15,043 nt of DNA from CAZDXV01 sp964648705 (GTDB lineage: Bacteria > Patescibacteriota > Minisyncoccia > Minisyncoccales > GWA2-38-27): the NCBI GenBank assembly GCA_964648705.1, contig CAZYOI010000010.1, positions 1 to 15,043 of the forward strand, read 5' to 3'. The position numbers and the translations under genes were made by a program. The notes under the pieces were generated by a model, which was not told the DNA's origin, searched no databases, and worked only from the letters and a program-made list of their open reading frames with translations. Shown here in pieces: positions 12,669-15,043 of the stretch (the first letter of the stretch is position 1; every line of letters begins with the position of its first letter).

Positions 12669-13105
12669 GTTTAGAAGAGTATAAGAGAAAAAGAAAGTTT
12701 GAAAAAAGTCCAGAGCCCAAAGGGAAAGTTTCAAAAACTTCTAAAAAAAGATTTGTGGTTCAAGAGCACTGGGCAAGCCGCCATCATTTTGATTTGAGGC
12801 TGGAGATGGAAGGGGTTTTGAAATCTTGGGCGGTTCCGAAAGGACTGCCAGAGAAAAAAGGAGCAAAGAGATTAGCTATTTTCACGGAGGATCATCCCGT
12901 TAGTTATTATTCTTTTGAGGGAGTGATTCCCGAAGGTCAATATGGGGCGGGGAAGGTTAAAATTTTTGATAAAGGAAAATACAAGTTAAAAGAGAAAAAA
13001 GAAGATAGAGTTGTTTTTAGTTTAGAGGGTAAAAAGTTAAGAGGGGATTACGTTCTTTTGAAGATGAAGGGTCAGAAAAATCATTGGCTCTTATTTAAAA
13101 GATAA
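12665..13105 (+). CDS. Stand-alone LigD-type 3'-phosphoesterase
   Basis: The 146 residues match the N-terminal phosphoesterase domain of bacterial DNA ligase D (PF13298). This domain trims 3'-phosphates or 3'-ribonucleotides at DNA ends before sealing. Seen motifs are RFVVQEHWASRHHFDLRLEM (residues 29-48, with H40/H41, D43 and R45 at the metal site), LKSWAVPKGLP (52-62), EDHPVSYYSFEG (75-86, H77) and IPEGQYGAG (88-96). The domain continues into a normal C-terminal end LLFKR. There is no ligase or polymerase domain attached and no Ku gene in the window. Independent versions are known from archaea and some bacteria. A Lys-rich N-terminus (residues 6-28) may contact DNA. It overlaps the glycosylase by four bases. 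Confidence 0.92.
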   Translation: MSLEEYKRKRKFEKSPEPKGKVSKTSKKRFVVQEHWASRHHFDLRLEMEGVLKSWAVPKGLPEKKGAKRLAIFTEDHPVSYYSFEGVIPEGQYGAGKVKIFDKGKYKLKEKKEDRVVFSLEGKKLRGDYVLLKMKGQKNHWLLFKR

Positions 13106-13129
13106 AGACTTTCTGTTTTTTTTCGATTA

Positions 13130-13138
13130 TGGTATAAC
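13130..13138 (+). promoter_or_regulatory. Possible extended -10 promoter before the gap
   Basis: TGG plus TATAAC (13133-13138) matches the TGnTATAAT extended -10 form with one mismatch. Eight bases later an ATG at 13147 begins M-G-N-N before the N gap cuts it off. If the ATG is the start of the ZIP transporter whose end appears at 13260, this is its promoter, and its leader would again be almost absent. The gap prevents a check. Confidence 0.35.
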
Positions 13139-13159
13139 CATTTAATATGGGTAATAATT

Positions 13160-13259
13160 NNNNNNNNNNNNNNNNNNNNNNNNNNNNNNNNNNNNNNNNN
13201 NNNNNNNNNNNNNNNNNNNNNNNNNNNNNNNNNNNNNNNNNNNNNNNNNNNNNNNNNNN
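13160..13259. other. Assembly gap (100 N)
   Basis: Exactly 100 N, the conventional filler for a gap of unknown size. The sequence to its right is the last 37 codons of a transporter that normally needs about 250 codons, so the real missing stretch is probably about 600-700 bases rather than 100. Confidence 0.98.
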
Positions 13260-13373
13260 GCTTCGGATCTGATTCCCGAAATTAAACATAAAGAAAACTT
13301 TAAGAAATCTCTGATTCATTTTTCTGTATTTCTATTGGGAATTATTTTAATGCTTTTAATTAAATTCTTATAG
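13260..13373 (+). CDS. ZIP-family metal transporter, C-terminal fragment
   Basis: The frame entering from the gap reads ASDLIPEIKHKENFKKSLIH, then a hydrophobic helix and a TAG stop at 13371-13373. ASDLIPE(L) is the hallmark of the HExxHExxxD/xDLIPE region of ZIP transporters (in helix 5, near the end of the protein), and the following 'xxHFxxFLxGIxLM' helix is the final transmembrane segment of these proteins. ZIP proteins import divalent metals such as Zn2+ or Fe2+ into the cytoplasm. It ends three bases before the second MinD-ferredoxin ATPase, so the importer is part of the same transcription unit. Only the tail is visible; the rest lies in the gap. Confidence 0.7.
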   Translation, partial: ASDLIPEIKHKENFKKSLIHFSVFLLGIILMLLIKFL

Positions 13374-13376
13374 ATT

Positions 13377-14255
13377 ATGAAAAAGATAGCAATTTCTTCA
13401 GGAAAAGGAGGAGTAGGAAAGTCAATGCTTTCCTCTTCTTTGTCTATTCTTTTTTCTAAAAAAGAGGATATTACTTCTATAGACTGCGATGTTGACGCTC
13501 CTAATTTGGCTGTCTGGCTGGGAGAGCCTGAGAATTGGCAGAAAATAGAGAAGATAAGCGTTTCAGAAAAGCCAGTTATAGATAACAGCAAGATAGAAGA
13601 AAAAAAAGCAAAAGAGTGCGCTGAAAAATGCAGATTTAAGGCTTTAGAAGTCAAAGAGGGCGAGTTGAAATTAAACCCTTTTTTGTGCGAGGGATGCGGG
13701 GCCTGCGAGTTCTTTTGCCCTAAAAGAGCTGTTAAAATGAAATCCATAAAGAACGGAGAGATAAGGTTTAAAAAGACAAGACACACCTTTCCTCTTTTCT
13801 CCGGTCATCTTTATCCCGGAGAGACTGGCTCTGGCAAAATAGTTTCTGAAATTAAAGGAAGAGCGGATAAGGCTTCAAAAGGAAAGGATTTTATCTTGAT
13901 TGATTCTGCTCCCGGAACTGGATGCCCTGTCATAGCTTCTTTACAGGATGTAGATTTAGTTCTTTTGGTTACAGAACCTACTCCTTCGGCTTTTTCTGAC
14001 TTGAAAAGAGTTTTGGAAGTAGTTGATCATTTTAATCTTCCCTGGCTGGGAGTTATTAATAAATGGGATATTAACAGAGATTTAAGCGGCAAAATAGAAG
14101 ATTGGTTCGGAAAGAGATTTATCGGTAAAATATCTTATGACAAAGAGATATTTAAAGCTGTTTCTCGTTTAATCCCTGTTATGGAGACGGACTTGAAAGC
14201 TAAAGAGGAAATTAAAAAAATATATGATAATTTAAGAAAATGGTTAGACCGTTAA
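13377..14255 (+). CDS. Second MinD/Mrp-type ATPase with inserted, partly degenerate ferredoxin domain
   Basis: This 292-residue paralog of the ATPase at 5192 keeps the deviant Walker A SGKGGVGKSM (residues 8-17, K10 and K15), CDVDAPN (37-43) and IDSAPGTGCPV (175-185), with PGETGSGKIV (147-156) typical of the family. In the inserted ferredoxin domain the second motif is complete, C104-x2-C107-x2-C110-x3-C114-P. The first has only C81 and C85; the expected first two Cys positions are E75 and A78. Since in two-cluster ferredoxins the last Cys of each motif serves the other cluster, one complete cluster (C104, C107, C110 and C85) should remain and the other should be lost. It likely pairs with the protein at 5192. 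DUF134 overlaps its end by 16 bases. Confidence 0.9.
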   Translation: MKKIAISSGKGGVGKSMLSSSLSILFSKKEDITSIDCDVDAPNLAVWLGEPENWQKIEKISVSEKPVIDNSKIEEKKAKECAEKCRFKALEVKEGELKLNPFLCEGCGACEFFCPKRAVKMKSIKNGEIRFKKTRHTFPLFSGHLYPGETGSGKIVSEIKGRADKASKGKDFILIDSAPGTGCPVIASLQDVDLVLLVTEPTPSAFSDLKRVLEVVDHFNLPWLGVINKWDINRDLSGKIEDWFGKRFIGKISYDKEIFKAVSRLIPVMETDLKAKEEIKKIYDNLRKWLDR

Positions 14256-14530
14256 AGAAAAGAAAAATATACTTTGACCCCAAAGCGGTTTACTTCAAGC
14301 CAAGAGCTGTGCCTCTTACAGAGTTAAAAGAGATAGATTTAGCAAAAGATGAGCTTGAAGCTTTAAGATTGTGCGATTACAAAAAGATAGGCCAGGTTAA
14401 GGCCTCAAAGAAAATGGGAATTTCTCAAAGCACCCTTCAGAGGATTTTGTGCTCGGCAAGAAAAAAGGTTTCAGAGGCCCTGGTTAAGGGAAAAGCCATA
14501 AAGATAGAGAAAAACTTGACAGAAAAATAA
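14240..14530 (+). CDS. DUF134 helix-turn-helix protein
   Basis: The 96-residue protein follows the DUF134 (PF02001) pattern throughout. It opens with RPxKxRxIxFxP and xYFKPxxVPL (here YFKPRAVPL, residues 18-26), then the acidic DELEALRLCD (37-46) and a helix-turn-helix (VKASKKMGISQSTLQRIL, about 53-70), ending with ARKKVSEALVKGKAIKIE. This family is related to sigma factor region 4-like DNA-binding domains and commonly neighbours NifX and MinD-ferredoxin genes, so a regulator of that metal/Fe-S cassette is a reasonable guess. No operator is proved. The ATG lies inside the end of the ATPase gene, showing translational coupling. The Cys at residue 45 and another at 71 are not arranged as a metal site. 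Confidence 0.9.
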   Translation: MVRPLKKRKIYFDPKAVYFKPRAVPLTELKEIDLAKDELEALRLCDYKKIGQVKASKKMGISQSTLQRILCSARKKVSEALVKGKAIKIEKNLTEK

Positions 14531-14573
14531 TAAATGATAAGCTTTATCTAGCTTTTTGAAAGGGTAATAGTTG

Positions 14574-14580
14574 AAGGAGG
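14574..14580 (+). promoter_or_regulatory. Strong Shine-Dalgarno site
   Basis: AAGGAGG at 14574-14580 lies six bases before the ATG at 14587, the ideal spacing. It decides this start and stands out, because most genes in the window lack a recognisable site. Confidence 0.85.
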
Positions 14581-14586
14581 GAGAAA

Positions 14587-14943
14587 ATGCCAAGATATAC
14601 GGGTGGAGACGTGACTTTTTCTCTGGAAGAGCTTATGAAGCTTTTGAGAAAAGGGAGATGCGGCGAGCTTCAGCTTTTGAGGAGGTTTTTCGGGCTTGTT
14701 TTGATTCTGACCTATCAGGATGTTGATTCTGACATTAGAGCCGATCAAATCAAAAGAGTAGGCGATCTTTGCGGCGTAGACCTCAAAGATACAATTTTCA
14801 AAGGCCTCCAGGGCGATATTTTAGCTTTCGGTTCTGACGGAAGTTTTCATTTCTCCAGTCAGGAAGTCGCTCTTCAGGTAGAGAAGTTTATGAAGATATG
14901 GGTTGAGGAACTGGCTGAACGTCTAAGGATCAATTCTCAGTGA
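14587..14943 (+). CDS. Unrecognised 118-residue protein
   Basis: I do not recognise a family. The protein opens with MPRYTGGDVTFSLEELMKLLRKG, with one helix-like amphipathic run. A hydrophobic segment RRFFGLVLILTYQD (residues 32-45) is too short and too flanked by charge for a clear membrane helix. The remainder alternates helix and strand (VGDLCGVDLKDTIFKGLQGDILAFGSDGSF at about 57-86). Two Cys, C25 and C61, are isolated. It could be a small alpha/beta domain. Expression is supported by a strong ribosome binding site, and it ends with a strong terminator. It follows DUF134 after 56 bases, so it may either share that transcript or have its own. No membrane, secretion or catalytic motif is seen. 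Confidence 0.75.
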   Translation: MPRYTGGDVTFSLEELMKLLRKGRCGELQLLRRFFGLVLILTYQDVDSDIRADQIKRVGDLCGVDLKDTIFKGLQGDILAFGSDGSFHFSSQEVALQVEKFMKIWVEELAERLRINSQ

Positions 14944-14950
14944 TCCTCAG

Positions 14951-14981
14951 AGGCATATTCTTTAAGGATATGCCTTTTTTT
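14951..14981 (+). terminator. Strong intrinsic terminator
   Basis: AGGCATAT (14951-14958) pairs with ATATGCCT (14968-14975); TC and GG inside add a G-U and a G-C pair, for a ten-pair stem around a five-base TTTAA loop. A run of T follows directly (14975-14981). It lies seven bases after the stop of the unrecognised gene and closes the ZIP-MinD-DUF134 group. Confidence 0.88.
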
Positions 14982-15018
14982 GTAAGGTAGTATTTTCTAA
15001 TCAACATATGAGCCCGAA

Positions 15019-15043
15019 ATGAAGGCAGTGAAAGTCATCAATT
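15019..15043 (+). CDS. Possible start of a further gene, cut by the window end
   Basis: After the terminator an ATG at 15019 opens a frame reading M-K-A-V-K-V-I-N that runs off the window. It overlaps the stop of a four-codon frame from ATG 15008 (ATGA). Too short to identify; the direction agrees with all other genes. Confidence 0.25.

Noticed and set aside
13095..13319. Minus-strand reading frame across the N gap
   Set aside because: It consists largely of undetermined bases, and the right part is explained by the ZIP tail on the + strand.
5192..14255. Nitrogenase or cell-division (MinCDE) system, suggested by the NifX and MinD names
   Set aside because: No nifHDK, nifB, minC or minE is present, and the MinD-like proteins carry ferredoxin inserts, which true MinD lacks.
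14539..14557. AAGCT/AGCTT hairpin followed by T after DUF134
   Set aside because: Only five mostly weak pairs and a short T run that is broken soon after; not enough to call a terminator.
1..15043. CRISPR arrays, tandem repeats, tRNA or rRNA genes
   Set aside because: No regularly spaced repeats, cloverleaf-like segments with CCA-type ends or rRNA-like stretches were noticed on either strand, by eye only.

Overview
The window reads as a piece of a bacterial genome from the Candidate Phyla Radiation, most likely the Parcubacteria side. This is an inference. It rests on small, tightly packed genes all on the + strand, a shortened YbaB, a DUF5652-type membrane protein, a stand-alone LigD phosphoesterase domain, few Shine-Dalgarno sequences, and small metal/redox proteins of kinds I associate with these bacteria. 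No rRNA, tRNA, CRISPR array or insertion sequence was seen. One 100-N assembly gap lies at 13160-13259.

Layout. 1-1416: a short operon with a small membrane protein, an MTH1-like Nudix hydrolase, a nitroreductase and a YbaB nucleoid protein. 1418-2917: an AT-rich island with its own promoter, holding a beta-class DNA methyltransferase and a candidate restriction endonuclease. 2918-6028: a terminator, then a near-consensus promoter driving a metal/Fe-S cassette. This runs DUF5320 glycine-rich protein, a 55-residue CPxCG protein, a NifX-family protein, a cation diffusion facilitator fused to a second NifX domain, and a MinD/Mrp ATPase with two [4Fe-4S] motifs. 6029-6329: no intact gene, but recognisable remains of a ferredoxin and another NifX-family gene. 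6309-11035: an extended -10 promoter and a redox operon (2-oxoacid:ferredoxin oxidoreductase alpha and beta, an atypical ferredoxin, thioredoxin, an AhpD-like protein, and a secreted thioredoxin domain fused to a DsbD/CcdA-like membrane domain). 11081-13105: an anchored metallophosphoesterase, a family 4 uracil-DNA glycosylase and a LigD-type 3'-phosphoesterase, with overlapping ends. 13260-14530: the tail of a ZIP metal transporter, a second MinD/ferredoxin ATPase and a DUF134 regulator. 14587-14943: an unrecognised gene with a strong ribosome binding site and its own terminator.

How it fits together. The cassette at 2958-6028 and the group at 13260-14530 have related parts: paired MinD-ferredoxin ATPases, NifX-fold proteins, DUF134, and a metal exporter and importer. 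They resemble the orange protein (ORP) gene clusters of sulfate reducers, which assemble a metal-sulfur cluster on a NifX-fold carrier. A reduced version of such a system, with a transporter fused directly to the cluster-binding fold and a decayed ferredoxin-NifX pair beside it, is the most interesting hypothesis here. The oxidoreductase between the two parts could supply reduced ferredoxin.
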